Counted from the first letter of the stretch, positions 12,301 to 26,403 are shown. The stretch is 64,000 bases of DNA from Procambarus clarkii (GCF_040958095.1 NC_091156.1:19698792-19762791), one strand, 5' to 3'. Program-made: numbers and translations. The notes: generated by a model not told the origin, from the sequence alone.

Positions 12301-12334
12301 CAAGTCGGTGGACCAGGCTCTCGGGAACAATTCC

Positions 12335-12520
12335 TCCGTAGTAAGACGTTCAAAGTTATGCCTTACTGACGCATATTAAGACGTTCAAAGTTATGCCTTA
12401 CTGACGCATATTAAGACGTTCAAAGTTATGCCTTACTGACGCATATTAAGACGTTCAAAGTTATGCCTTACTGACGCATATTAAGACGTTCAAAGTTATG
12501 CCTTACTGACGCATATTTTA
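12335..12520. repeat. 35-bp tandem repeat, 5 copies
   Basis: The unit includes AAGACGTTCAAAGTTATGCC and TTACTGACGCATATT. The copies are essentially identical. Confidence 0.95.
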
Positions 12521-12593
12521 AGCATAAGAATAAGCACACATATACACAGGAGTACATGGCATGTATATAGTGAGAGAGCATACGGAACATAAT

Positions 12594-12802
12594 AATCATT
12601 CATTGTGTCGGGGACAGGAAGCCAGAGTGTATTCATACACGTTAGGCTTATATCGAGGTCTGACGGCTAGTTGAACAGAGACATTAACTGAAAGGAAATG
12701 TACCCAACCATTTCTATCTCGCCCGGGATTCGAACCCTGAATTCTCGATTGTGCGTCGAGAACGAACCCGACCTGGACTGTACCACCTGGACAATAACAT
12801 GC
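12594..12802 (-). mobile_element. tRNA-derived SINE, same family as 549-832
   Basis: It shares GTGTCGGGGACAGG, the CATACACGTTAGGCTTATAT block and the CGCCCGGGATTCGAACCC B-box complement with the copy near the window start. Confidence 0.8.
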
Positions 12803-12817
12803 ATAATTAACATGCAC

Positions 12818-13014
12818 GCAGCCCAACCTCTTGGGCTGGACGGTAGAGCGACAGTCTCGCTTCATGCAGGTCGGCGTTCAATCCCCAACCAAGTGGTTGG
12901 GCACCATTCCTTCCCCCCGTCCCATTCCAAATCCTTATCCTGACCCCTTCCCAGTGCTATAAAGTCGTAACGGCCTGGCGCTTTCCCCCCAACAGTTCCC
13001 TCCCCTAACATGCA
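12818..13014 (+). mobile_element. tRNA-derived SINE (GGTTGGGCACC family)
   Basis: This is the plus-strand counterpart of 12137-12300. The head is GGACGGTAGAGCGACAGTCT, the B-box region GGCGTTCAATCCC, then AAGTGGTTGGGCACCATTCC and the pyrimidine-rich tail. Together the two copies form an inverted pair about 500 bp apart. Confidence 0.85.
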
Positions 13015-13138
13015 GGCAGGACCAACCCCGTGGTTGTGATCAATATAGAGAGGATGGAAGCCGCGGCGTCGCAAGCGGACCAACCCCGTGGTTGTGATCA
13101 ATATAGAGAGGATGGAAGCCCCGGCGAGGCAAGCGGAT
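13010..13138. repeat. Direct duplication of about 58 bp
   Basis: The segment from GGACCAACCCCGTGGTTGTG to the AAGCGGA phrase occurs twice in tandem with few differences (GCCGCGGCGTCG versus GCCCCGGCGAGG). Confidence 0.8.
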
Positions 13139-13284
13139 GCAGAGTGTAAAAAACAAGTTGATATTATCTGAGGTTAAGCAACTGGCAAGAGATAAACATG
13201 GGTCGTGACATTAAGGAAAATTTCGTTATAATGTTATATTGGTGACAGTCACAGTTGCTGGACCACTATGACATGGCATTAGAT

Positions 13285-14645
13285 GCTATGGAGGCAAGCA
13301 AAACGCTGATGTAATTTACACAGATTTCGCAGAAGCCTTCGACAAATGTGACCATGGCGTTATTGCACATAAAATGCGTTCAAAAGGAATTACCTGAAAA
13401 ATGGGCAGATGGATCTACAATTTCCTGACTAACAGAACCCAATGTGTAATAGTCAACGAAAAAAATCCGGTTCATCAACCGTGAGGAGCTCAGTCCCCCA
13501 GGGTACTGTGCTTGCTCCAGTACTTTTCCTCATCCTCATATCGAACACCTTGTCTATACATCCTCGTATACACAAGGACACAATCTATAGTACCTTATCA
13601 TCCTTTACAGATTACTCTAGGATTTTCACGAGAGTAGACAAGAGGACATGGCAAACCTCCAGATATAAATCATGTCTTTCAATGGGCTACAGAAAATAAT
13701 ATAATATTTAATGAAGTTCCAGCACTTAAGCTATGGAAAAAATTAAAATATGAAAACGGAAACCACGTAAAAACCCGCAGTCAAATAATACCATAGACCG
13801 TAAAAGCAATATAAAGTATTTGAGTACTCTGTAATGCTTTTTGCGCTACCGCTCACAGGATGAGTATGGTGTGCACAATGAATTAGCCGCCTCCGGCGGC
13901 AACAATAAAAAAAAATCATGTCGGAAGACCTTACCTTTACAAAACACAATAAAGTTGCCGTCACAACTGCAAGAAAAATGACAGGTTGGATAACAAGAAC
14001 CTTTCACACTGGAGATGCTATACCGATGATGATACTTTTCAAGACGCTAGTGCTCTCTAGAGTGGAGTACTGCTGCACAATGACAGCCCCTTTCAAAGTT
14101 GGAGAAATTGCTGACCTGGAGAGCGTGCAGAGATCCTTTACTGCTAGAATCCACTCAGTAAAACATTTAAACTATTGGGACCGACTAAAGAGCCTAAATC
14201 TGTACTCCCTTGAGCGCAGGCGGGAGAGATACATAATAATCTACACGTGAAAAATAGTAGAGGAGCTGGTCCCAAACCTGCACACAGAAATAACATCACA
14301 TGAGACCAGAAGACATGGCAGGATGTGCAGAATACCCCCGTTGAAGAGCAGAGGTGCAACAGGTACTCAGAGAGAACTCTATCAACATCAGAGGCCAGAG
14401 ACTGCTCAACACGCTTCCACTACACATAAGGGACATAACTGGCCGACCCCTCACAGTGTTCAAGAGAGAACTGGATAAGTACCTCCAAAGGATACCTGAT
14501 CAACCAGGCTGTGACTCATACGTCAGGCTGCGAGCAGCCGCGTCCAACAGCCTGGTTGACTAGTCCAGCAACCAGGAGGCCTGATCAGAGACCGGGCCGT
14601 GGGAACCTTAACCCCCGGAATCCACGCAAAGTAACCACAAGGTTT
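13285..14645 (+). mobile_element. Degenerate LINE ORF2: RT core and C-terminus with 3' end
   Basis: Near 13310 a broken frame gives DVIYTDFAEAFDKCDHGV, the RT motif A region. KMGRWIYNFLTNRTQ and SSVPQGTVLAPVLFLILISN (motif B) follow, with stops and frameshifts. After a spacer, 13918-14250 encodes ARKMTGWITRTF and VLSRVEYCC. The frame at 14354-14563 ends the protein with NTLPLHIRDITGRPLTVFKR and DKYLQRIPDQPG. Stops and frame changes make it a pseudogene. The 3' untranslated end near 14575-14640 (AGGCCTGATCAGAGACCGGG) resembles the tail of the SINE at 43795-44007. Confidence 0.85.
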
Positions 14646-15289
14646 GTGTGTCTGATATCGCAAAGAGTGACAGATACCACCTGCTGAGGTAGCTCTGATA
14701 GCCTATCACGTTTACTCCATTTCATTTTACTGTGACACTCATTTATAAACTGTTGCCAATGTTTACTCTTTGAAACTTGAATAAATACAAAAATTATGGC
14801 TTACCTGGATATCTGGTAGGAGTTAACCCTCAAAAACTCCATCTGTAAGTCAACACGAAGCTCCTCCGTCCAGAGTAAAATGGCAATCTGCCCGGTCTTG
14901 CCCCATCACTCGCCCCTTGATACCAGATCTCTCATCAGTCCTGGTCAAAACTCTATCATTACTCATTTTTAACTTTACTCTCTTAGTAGGTTATATAAAT
15001 GAGTCCTTCACAATTTTTTTCCTTCACAAAACATTCCCATACAATGTATAAGTACTCCGCAATAAATCTCCAACTCTAGGTACTAGTTTCCATGGCGGAG
15101 TGATAACAGCAACACACGACCTCCCAGCTGCCAGCTGTAGGTTTTTTCAGGAAATATATACTTTACTGCATTTATGTAGCTGTCTCTCCTTTAGCTAAAT
15201 TGTTACAAAACTTGTCTCCACCAAAATCTCTCTACACGAGACAGGGTTCGTAGCGTGCACCACCTGCTGAGGTAGACCTTCAACCTCAG
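14646..15289. other. No gene recognised
   Basis: Unique-looking AT-rich sequence after the LINE. No motif supports a gene. Confidence 0.35.
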
Positions 15290-15435
15290 ATGGGCAGATG
15301 GGTTCCCCCGAACACAAGATGCAACCCGTCCTCAGACCCAGTCCATTCCATCCAGCGGTCGACCCCAAAGACGCATTCATAAATGTTAACATGCTATTCA
15401 ATCAAAATAGGAAATTTCTCAAATATAAATTAATA
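15290..15435. repeat. Dispersed repeat, copy 1
   Basis: The sequence around ACGCATTCATAAATGTTAAC and the flanking GACCCAGTCCATTCCATCC recur in reverse complement at about 17560-17670 and again at 17735-17880. The family is unidentified. Confidence 0.7.
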
Positions 15436-15454
15436 TTGTTATGTATATTAGTAT

Positions 15455-15735
15455 ACTGCGCATAGTTAGGCATTGGTTATGTTAGTTTAGGTGTTTAGGT
15501 TCTGATTTGTAGTTCATGGGTGAAGCATTTATAGCGTTGTGGTTCGAACAAAAGTTGTCAGCGAATCACTTGTTCCGGAAGTGTTCGGACGTCATCTGTT
15601 GTGAGTCGTGTGTAAACCGTTTTTCATTCATAAACAGGGGGTTTGGCGGGTGCATGGAATCACTTTTGGCTCTCTGTTTGGAGGACGGGCTGGCAAGATG
15701 GGCTCGGGGTTCATGATAGCCAAATGTAAACTTTG
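15455..15735 (+). repeat. Dispersed repeat containing GTTCGAACAAAAGTTGTCAG, copy 1
   Basis: About 280 bp is shared with the minus-strand copy at 17125-17515. Shared parts are TGAAGCATTTATAGCGTTGT, TGTTCCGGAAGTGTTCG, AACAGGGGGTTTGGCGGGTG and TTGGAGGACGGGCTG. The short reading frames inside look incidental. Confidence 0.8.
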
Positions 15736-16182
15736 TATAGTTCTCCAAAAGACTTTAGCTTAAAAATCCTTGTGGTAAGTACTTGACACTATATAATTAT
15801 AGTTCTATAGATGGCACTATAACCTTCCTGGTATTCACCCATATGACTTCATGGACCTCTTAATCAACTAATTAATACTAAATTACTCTATACAACATTG
15901 GAGGAGTTACATAATAGCTGACCCTTATTATATAACTATAATCTTCTATTAAATACGCTAAACAGAACTTTGAAGTTTATATGTTCACAAACTGTGTAAC
16001 TACTTCATCAATGATGCAATTTGCTCAGCTAAACCAATATTTGGGTTCAGTTCCTGGCATCATTATGTAAGTATGAGGGTGAATAATAAATGGGCCTCAC
16101 TAAACAAAAAATATGTCCACAGGCTGCATGAGGGTTCTATAATGAACCCACTAAGATAGTGTGACACAGTAATCTGCCCTTA
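15736..16182. other. No gene recognised
   Basis: AT-rich sequence with no motif that I could place. Confidence 0.35.
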
Positions 16183-16492
16183 TCTTGAGGTTATCTTGTG
16201 GTTATCTTGACGTTATCTTGGGGTTATCTTGAGGTTATCTTGAGATGATTTCAGGGATTAGGGTCCCCGCGGCCCGGTCCTCGACGAAACCTTCTTCTTG
16301 TTACATATCCCCAGGAAGCAGCCTGTAGCAGCTGTCTAACTCCCAGGTGCCTATTTACTGCTAGGTGAACAGGCGCATCAGGGTGAAAGAAACTACCCCT
16401 TTGTTTACGCCTCCGCCGGGGATTAAAACCCAGAACCTAAGGACTACGAATACCGAGCGCTGTCCACTCAGCCGTCAGGCCCCCATATGCAT
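16183..16492 (-). mobile_element. tRNA-derived SINE with TATCTTGAGGT tail repeats
   Basis: On the minus strand the tRNA-like head is at about 16420-16490. The body contains AGCAGTAAATAGGCACCTGG and AGACAGCTGCTACAGGCTGC. The tail has the GACCGGGCCGCGGGGACC block and several AAGATAACCTC units (16190-16250 on the plus strand). The same family is at 43795, 45168 and 47686. Confidence 0.88.
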
Positions 16493-16799
16493 GACATATT
16501 ATGTCAATATTGTAGTTTTTAGAGAATGTCTGTCTGTTCAAGGTTGGAGGGGGACAGTGTCTATGGCAGGGCCTCAGACATAAGCTGCTCGGGGTAGGCC
16601 TAAGTTAAATGTTTAAAGAAATATCTCCTGTACTACGGGCTCACCATAGCCCGTGCTACTTGGAACTTTGTTCCAGGTAGCGAATCTTTAACAACAACAA
16701 CATCTGTAACCCGAGAGCGATTTTTATGAAGTCTGAAGATGAAACGGTATGAAATCGTTCATGTTGTGTCCGTAGAAGGGTTGAGGTTACTCCCGCCTT

Positions 16800-17080
16800 T
16801 TACCCGCGCATTTATTTATTTTTATGTACTTATATACAAGAAGGTACATTGGGTTTGTGAGAGTACATAACATTTGTGTTTTTACACTCTTGCAAACCCA
16901 CTTACAAGCAGAACGTTTCAGGCAGAGCATTTTTATTTATTTATTTATTTATTTTATTTATTTATTTACAAGAAATTATTATTGGGGGTTAACAGAGAAC
17001 ATAGAAATGAAGTTGATTTTACATTTTCATTATATTTTCATCATTTACATTATATATAACTGGAAATGTCCTACCGGTTC
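16800..17080 (-). repeat. ATTT-rich dispersed repeat end
   Basis: An (ATTT)n run with ACAAGAAGGTACATTGGGTT and a block resembling GCAAAGCCACTTACAAGCAG recurs in varied form at 21790-21955, 23520-23700, 26930-27030 and 46205-46312. It looks like the 3' end of a common retroposon family whose body is missing here. Confidence 0.6.
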
Positions 17081-17124
17081 AAGGTAGGGGGGGGGGATGG
17101 AAGGCAGCAGCCTCTCCTCATAAA

Positions 17125-17515
17125 CAAAGATTTAAAGTCCATTCCATGCACCTGCCAAACCCCCTGTTTATGAATGAAAAATGATTTGCACACGACTCAC
17201 AACTGATGAAGTTCGAACACTTCCGGAATAAGTGCTTCACTGACGACTTTTGTTCGAACCACAACGCTGTAAATGCTTCACCCACGTCAGCCCGTCCTCC
17301 AAACAAAGATCCAAAAGTGATTCCATGCATCCGCCAAACCCCCTGTTTATGAATGAAAAGCGGTTTACACACGACTCACAACTGCTGACGTTCGAACATA
17401 TCCGGAACAAGTGTTTCACTGACGAATTTTGTTCGAATCACAACGCTATAAATGCTTCACCCACGTACTACAAATACAAATAATCACCAACAGAACCTAA
17501 ACACCTAACCTAACC
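17125..17515 (-). repeat. Dispersed repeat containing GTTCGAACAAAAGTTGTCAG, copy 2 (tandem)
   Basis: This is the reverse complement of the 15455-15735 element. A 3' half (17125-17300) is followed by a second nearly complete unit (17300-17475). It ends in CACCTAACCTAACCTAACC at 17501-17519. That run is too short to count as telomeric. Confidence 0.75.
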
Positions 17516-17559
17516 TAACCTATGCCTATATATGCACAATATGCTAATCTATTATAATA

Positions 17560-17885
17560 TTAATTTATACTTGAGAAAATTCCCGTTTTGAATGAACAGC
17601 ATATTAAAATTTATGAATGCGTCTGTGGGGTTGACCGCTGGATGTAATGGACTTGAGTCGAGGACGGGTTGCCCACGTACTACAAATAATCGCCAACAGA
17701 ACCTAAACACCTAACCTAACCAGTGCATAAATATGTACAATATGCTAATATATAATAATACAAATGTATATCTGAGAAAATTCCTATTTTGAATGAACAG
17801 CTTGTTAAAATTTTCGAATGCGTCTTTGGGTTCGATTGCTGGATGGAATGGACTTGATTTGAGGACGGGTTTAAGGGAGATGGAG
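17560..17885. repeat. Dispersed repeat, copies 2 and 3 in tandem
   Basis: Two direct copies (about 17560-17670 and 17735-17880) share TTCCCGTTTTGAATGAACAG-like text and a GGACTTGA...GAGGACGGGT end with the reverse copy at 15290-15435. Confidence 0.7.
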
Positions 17886-18235
17886 AGAAAGGGACATGGA
17901 AGGAAAAAGAGGGAGAGAGAAAGGGCACGAAAGAATGGGGAAAGAGGGGTGGGACGAAAGGGGGAACAGAGATAGCTAGATAGAGAAATAGAGCTAGAGA
18001 GATAGCTAAGATAGAAAGCTAGATATAGACAGAAATAGATACATATTGGTAGAAACAGAAAGACAGACAGACCCGGGCAACGCCGGGTACCCCATGCTAT
18101 TATATAAAGTCTAATAATGAACAAAGACCCAGTAGTATGTCACAGTAGTATGTCCTCTCATTGATTATATATTATATTTATTCTAAAATATTTGAAGATA
18201 TCATCAAGGTTCATCCGGCATGATGACGGAGTCTG

Positions 18236-20935
<2,700 letters not shown>

Positions 20936-21225
20936 TGTGGGGTTGGGAATGGTAAGCTTCATGTATATTTACACACAAAATAATCCAATAAATGGCTTCA
21001 AGAGTTTAACTCAAGAAAGTGTACAGTAATGAAAATAGGTGCAGGGAGCAGGAGCAGATACACTGTGCCAATTGGGGGATGAAATCGTTCAAGAATCAGG
21101 TAGAAAGAAAGATCGTGGGGCTGATATCACAACGAACTTGTCTCCTGAAGCCCATGTCAAAATGATATCACCTGTGGCACTTACTAAGTTAACCAACGGA
21201 AGAACTGCCTTTAGAAACTTGCGTA
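20936..21225. other. Short unique-looking spacer
   Basis: No recognisable gene. It may contain decayed LINE sequence joining the fragment that follows. Confidence 0.35.
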
Positions 21226-21775
21226 AGAAATAATTCTGAGCCTTTATTATCACAAACATCAGACCAATCCTGGAATATGCAGCTCCGGCGTGGAGTCTCT
21301 ATTTAATGAAACACAAGATGAAGCAAGAGAAGTTTGAGAGTTATGCTACAAGAGTAGATAAGAGGAATAAGCAACGAGGAGAGGCTACAGGAATTAAGCC
21401 TCACGTCACTGGAAAACAGAAGAATTATGAGAGACATAATTACAACAAATTTCTCAGAAGAATTGACGGAACAGAGACCAAATATTTGGTATAGGTGGTA
21501 CTCACCCAAGGGGGCACAGATGGAAACTTAGTACCCAAATGAGCCACAGAGACATTAGAAAGATTTGTTCCATTGTCATAGTAATAAATAAATGGAATAC
21601 ATTAGGAAGAGTATGGTGGAGGCAGTCTCATAAACACTCAATAAAGATATGATAAAGCCCAAAAGGTTCAGTAACTTGTAAACCAGTTGATTGGCAGTTC
21701 AGGGGCGGAATCAAAGAGCCGAAGTTCATCCTCTCCTCCCCCCCTCCCCATCACTGCCTGCAAGCAAAAGAGGGT
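21226..21775 (+). mobile_element. LINE C-terminal fragment with 3' tail
   Basis: Near 21255 the plus strand encodes RPILEYAAPAWSLYLMKHK in a broken frame. This corresponds to PILEYAAPAWSPYLVKHK in the minus-strand LINE at 30560-31045, so both belong to one family. Later text gives a version of the RGIDR region and WK-type motifs. At 21680-21770 comes a TTGATTGGCAGTTCAGGGGC tail. The frame is broken repeatedly. Confidence 0.75.
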
Positions 21776-21789
21776 TAAGCAATGAGGAT

Positions 21790-21955
21790 AGGTTTAGAAT
21801 TAGAATTAGAATTAAAATATTTATTTAGGTAAATGTACATACATAAAGAGATTTTACAAAGTTTGTTGGCTTTATAGATAGAGCTAGTACATACAATGCC
21901 TAAAGCCACTATTACGCAAAGCGTTTCGGGCAGAAGCAGGCGTTTCGGGCGGAAG
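21790..21955 (-). repeat. Dispersed repeat end (AAGCGTTTCGGGCAG family)
   Basis: AAATATTTATTTAGGTAAATG, AAGCCACTATTACGCAAAGC and GTTTCGGGCAG occur in the order seen at 23520-23700 and 46205-46312. Confidence 0.6.
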
Positions 21956-22079
21956 GTTAACAAAAGTACATCTCGCAATTCTAGAGGATGGAACGAAAGG
22001 AATATGATCGTAACATACAAGATACTGATGGAAATAAACAAGGTGGATAGTGATAGTTTCTTCAGATTCAGAGAAGTGG

Positions 22080-22186
<107 letters not shown>

Positions 22187-22254
22187 TTACACCCCTCCTA
22201 CTGGCAGAAGAACTATGCCTACCGCTGAAGCTATTTTTCACAAAATCTCTGGAC

Positions 22255-22880
22255 CAAGGGATAGTCCCCCCCCCCCCCCAGAGTGGAAATATGCAAATGT
22301 CACCCATATTTTCAAAAAAGACAGAAGGAGCTCGGCAGAAAACTACCGGCCGATCTCACATTTACACACTCATGGAGAGAATCGTAAGGGAGAGAATCAT
22401 TCACCATCTTTCAGTAAACAACTTTATAATATCGACGCAACATGGGTTTGTTAAAAATAGATCCTGCCTTACAAACTTGCTCACAGTTTTGGAACCGGTA
22501 ACGAGCTACTCAGATAAAGGACTCCCGGTGGATGTAGTATACTTGGATTTTTCTAAAGCCTTTGATAAGATACCACATGTAAGACTGGCGAGGAAATTTG
22601 CAGGCTCATGGAATAAATGGTAGATTACTGGAATGAATATAACAATGGTTAAAACCAAGAAAACAAAGGGTCGTGCTAAATGGGAGTGAATCTGACTGGA
22701 GAAATGTGGTAAGTAGGGTACCACAGGGGTTTATTTTGGGGCCAACCTCTGGTATCCATGCTTTTTGTCATAGATACACTAACGATATGGATGAGAGTAT
22801 TTCAATCCACATTATCTAATTTGCAGATGACACAAAGATATATGGTAAAGTAGGATATGAGAATGATACATGAAGCCTTA
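22255..22880 (+). mobile_element. LINE reverse transcriptase fragment
   Basis: Consecutive frames give [20 protein letters not shown] and YRPIS (start of RT), then [17 protein letters not shown], then VVYLDFSKAFDKIPH (motif A with its aspartate). Degraded text includes VPQG (motif B) and FADDTKIYGK near 22820 (motif C, catalytic DD). Frameshifts and stops separate these pieces. The motifs fit Jockey/CR1-type LINEs. A C-run at 22267-22279 sits at the start. Confidence 0.85.
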
Positions 22881-23289
22881 TATAGCCTACGTGAACTAAG
22901 CAAATGCACACGATGTGTCACAATAACGTGGCTAAAGATATGAGGACCACACCACCCGCCAAACAAACTCCGAAACTACGACGTTGGTACAACGTTCGAA
23001 CAAGTTTTAACACCTAACCAGTTATAACAACCAATATAGCAAGTTGTAACAACGTTCTAATACGTCATAAACACGTTAAGCCAAGATTTAACAGCTTTAT
23101 TACAAGTTGTAACAAACAGAAAATAGAGACAGTTTCGGTTTGTGTTTCCAGGGCACACATCAAAAGATGGAGAAGCGGCGACGTTTCGGTCCGTCCTGAA
23201 TTTTACCCGAAGGCCACTAACACTAATGGCCTCGACGAGGACATGAAGCCGGCGGCTTGTCAATGGTCCTCCCATTTCCCCGAAGCAGT
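22881..23289. other. No gene recognised
   Basis: Short AACGTT-containing near-repeats occur at about 22975-23110. Nothing else could be placed. Confidence 0.35.
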
Positions 23290-23480
23290 TTGATGAAGAA
23301 AAAGAGTATGTATGTATGTACTACTTGGAGTCAAAATCCACCATTCACTGAAAGTTGCACAACAGGTAGGATCAGCAGTCAAAAAATTAACCAAACCCTT
23401 GGAATAATCAAGCGTGCCTTTAACTCTAAGGAAAAGAAGGTAGTGATTCAATTGTATAAATCTTCAATAATTGTATAAAT
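23290..23480 (+). mobile_element. Small LINE C-terminal fragment
   Basis: KINQTLGIIKRAFNSKEKKV followed by VIQLYKSS matches the thumb region just after the RT domain in the CR1/Jockey-type LINEs of this window. Confidence 0.6.
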
Positions 23481-23519
23481 CTAATTTCTTATATACATCA
23501 ATGATTTGCCACCAAATGT

Positions 23520-23540
23520 TTCTAACATTCTTAAACCTAT

Positions 23541-23579
<39 letters not shown>

Positions 23580-23705
23580 TGCATATACAAGAATGTACAT
23601 AAGGAATGTGAGGATACAAATATGGTAATTACAGTCTTGTAAAGCCACTAGCACGCGCAGTGTTTCGGGCAGGTCCTTAATCTAAGAAAATTTTAAGGAG
23701 GTAAA
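23520..23705 (-). repeat. (ATTT)n and dispersed repeat end
   Basis: An ATTT run (23538-23580) is followed by CATATACAAGAATGTACAT, AAAGCCACTAGCACGCGCAG and GTTTCGGGCAGG. It is the same family as 21790 and 46205. Confidence 0.65.
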
Positions 23706-24067
23706 TACTTGCAAAATTTATAGACAAAAAATGATAACAGATTACATGGAATGAAAAAAAAAGAAGATGAGAGAAAATTATAGGTACAGTATATTAAAGC
23801 ACATAGGTAGCTATGATTGATTGCAATGACAGCTTAAAATGGTAGTTGACAACAAATTGGTAGGCACAATACAGCAGAAACAATATAAGATTGATTGCAA
23901 TGACAGCTTGAATGGTAGTTGACAAAAATTGGTAGTCACAATACAGCATATGGCTAGCACATAAAAGAAGACAGCAATGAACACAATGATAAGGTTGTTT
24001 GATGTTACATAAAAATTAGGAGATTGGGTAACACTAGGTACAGAGCAAATTTAAAGCTCAGTGTTGG

Positions 24068-25112
24068 AAACTAAATAGATGAAGTTAGGTACTTTTTGGT
24101 TTTGCTTTTAAGTAAGGCAAAAGTTTTACAGTTTTTCAATTCACTAGGGAGTGAGTTCCATAGACTAGGTCCCTTAATTTGCATAGAGTGTTTACACAGA
24201 TTAAGTTTGACCCTGGGGATATCAAAGAGATATTTATTTCTGGTGTGGTGATAATGGGTCCTATTACATCTGTCCAGGGAGAGTTTCAGAGCATGGTTTG
24301 CATTTAAGAACAGGGTTTTGTAAATGTAGTTGACACAAGAGAATGTGTGGAGGGAGTTAATATTTAGCAAGTTTAGGGATTTAAACAAGGGAGCTGAGTG
24401 TTGTCTGAAAGCAGAGTTAGTTATTATTCTGATAGCAGATTTTTGCTGTGTGATGATGGGCTTAAGGTGGTTTGCAGTGGTAGACCCCCATGCACAGATA
24501 CCATAATTAAGATAGGGGTAGATTAGTGCATAATATAGTGAAGGAGAGCAGAGTTAGGAACATAATATCTGATTTTGGAGAGTATACCAACTGTCTTAGA
24601 GACTTTCTTAGTTATGTGTTGAATGTGGGTGCTGAAGTTGAGTCTCTTGTCTAGGAATAGGCCAAGAAACTTGCCATCATTTTTATTACTGATGTTAATG
24701 TTGTCTATCTGTAGCTGAATTGCATTTGATGATTTGCTACCAAATAAGATGTAGTAAGTCTTTTCGATGTTTAATGTTAGTTTGTTCGTTGACATCCATA
24801 AGTGGACTTTTTTTAATTCATTATTCACAACATTATTTAGTGTATGTGGGTTGAGGTTTGAGTAGATAAGGGTAGTATCGTCAGCAAACAATATAGGTTT
24901 GAGAATATTAGAGACATTAGGCAGATCGTTTATATATATAAGAAATAGAAGAGGTCCTAAGATGCTGCCCTGTGGCACTCCAACGGTAATTGGTAGAGTG
25001 GAAGAAGTTGTATCATTGATGGTTACATATTGGTGTCTGTCACTAAGATAGGATCGGATGTAGTCATCTATACTATTTGTTGACGATACTGCCTTCATCA
25101 GTTCTGATCCTA
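24068..25112 (-). mobile_element. Non-LTR retrotransposon, RT to C-terminus (CR1/L2-like)
   Basis: On the minus strand the frame starts within the RT palm: YIRSYLSDRHQYV, then GVPQGSILGPLLFLIYINDL (motif B) and LFADDTTLIYS (motif C with the DD pair). MSTNKLTLNIEKTYYILFGS and FLGLFLDKRLNFSTHIQHI follow. A frameshift near 24535 moves to the frame with YPYLNYGICAWGSTTANHL. The C-terminus GPSLWNSLPSELKN and FALLKSKTKKYL ends at 24071. The domain order and ends resemble L2/CR1-group LINEs. The 5' half is missing. One frameshift and few stops mean it is younger than the other LINE pieces nearby. Confidence 0.88.
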
Positions 25113-25117
25113 ACCCC

Positions 25118-25655
25118 TCCCCCCACACACACACACTAAATAATATTGTCAATAATGAATCTAAAAAAGTCCACTCATAGATGTCAACCAATAAACTTAC
25201 ATTAAACATAGAAAAGACCTACTACATTTAATTAGGTAGTAAATCATCCAATCATATTCAATTCAGATAGACAATGTTAACATTACCAATAAAAGTTAGT
25301 TAGTTTAGTTTAGTTCATTTATTATGCACCCCATACCCATCTAGTGGGCGGTAGTGGAAAGGGTTACAGAGGCACATAATGGGCTCAGGGACTGAACCCC
25401 ACAATTCATTTAGTTAAGCAAGTTACAATCTTGATGAGCTAGTTACAAAATTCAATATAAGTCGTCACATCAACAATGGGTTCGAGATCGACCTCAAGTA
25501 CAGGTTCTAAATTAAGCAACTGACATGTGTGGAGAGCTAGTGTCACAATTTATATGTTTGTCCTGCACACCTGCCTACACAAAAGACTGAACTTCAGCAC
25601 CCGCACACAACACATCGCAAAAAAAGTATCAAAAACGGTCGGTATACTAGATGGG
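25118..25655 (+). mobile_element. Second copy of the same LINE in opposite orientation, interrupted
   Basis: The plus strand encodes LNNIVNNESKKVHS, then MSTNKLTLNIEKTYYI with a stop, ending near 25290. The next part of the same protein (KRLNFSTRTQHIAKKVSKTV) resumes at about 25575-25650. The two halves are separated by about 280 bp of another repeat. This copy is head-to-head with the minus-strand copy at 24068-25112. Confidence 0.8.
25298..25560 (-). repeat. Inverted repeat arm 1 (inserted in a LINE)
   Basis: It shares TTCATTTATTATGCACCC, GGGTTACAGAGGCACATAAT, ATGAGCTAGTTACAAAATTC and TGGGTTCGAGATCGAC in reverse complement with 25690-25935. Confidence 0.85.
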
Positions 25656-25687
25656 GGCGGTGTGCAGGATCAACATATTAATTGTGA

Positions 25688-25935
25688 CACCAGTTCTCCA
25701 CATATGTCACATATTGCTTAATTTAGAAACAATACTTGTTGTCGATCTCGAACCCATTGGTGATGTGACGATATGTATTGAATTTTGTAACTAGCTCATC
25801 AAGATTGTAACTTGCTTAGCTAAATGAATTGTGGGGTTCAGTCCCTGAGCCCATTATGTGCCTCTGTAACCCTTTCCACTACCGCCCACAGGATGGGTAT
25901 TGGGTGCATAATAAATGAACTAAACTAACTCCACA
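25688..25935 (+). repeat. Inverted repeat arm 2
   Basis: This is the plus-orientation copy of the 25298-25560 element. It ends with GGTGCATAATAAATGAAC and a short ACTAAACTAA tail, like a retroposon 3' end. Confidence 0.85.
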
Positions 25936-25985
25936 CATTGCCATGTACATACTATGTACATGTACAAAACCTTATTCCTAAATGC

Positions 25986-26262
25986 TAAAGCAATCCCCGT
26001 GGTGTAGTGATAAGACACTCGCCTGGCGTTTCACGAGCACTTTGTCCGGGGTTCGTATCCTGGCCGGGGAAGATTTATTGGGCGTCACTCAAATGTAGCC
26101 TCTGGTCACCCAACAATAAAATGGGTATCTGGTTGTTAAACGATTTGGTGGGGTCATATTCCGGGGAACATAGGACTAAGGACCGGCCCGAAACGCTACG
26201 CGTGCTAGTGGCCGTTTAAGAATGTAACAACTCTTGTATATATAGATAAATAAATAAATAAT
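25986..26262 (+). mobile_element. tRNA-derived SINE
   Basis: The tRNA-like head CCCCGTGGTGTAGTGATAAG with an A-box leads to the B-box GGGGTTCGTATCC. A body of about 100 bp follows. The tail is AACGCTACGCGTGCTAGTGG, then TTGTATATATAG and (AAAT)n. The tail resembles the GTTTCGGGCAGG repeat ends at 23520 and 46205, in the opposite orientation. Confidence 0.85.
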
Positions 26263-26403
26263 AAACAATAATGGGAGAGTGCGTGTGTGCGTCAGAGTGC
26301 GCACACGGGCCAGACTGGGCTGTGTGGGGTACAAGCTGACAGTGAGGACGGGATCTCGGGGAGGGGCGGTGTGCACTACAGCACTCGTCTACCACAAAGA
26401 CAT

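Noticed and set aside
17501..17519. Telomeric TAACC repeat
   Set aside because: Only three short units at the edge of a dispersed repeat, with no array.
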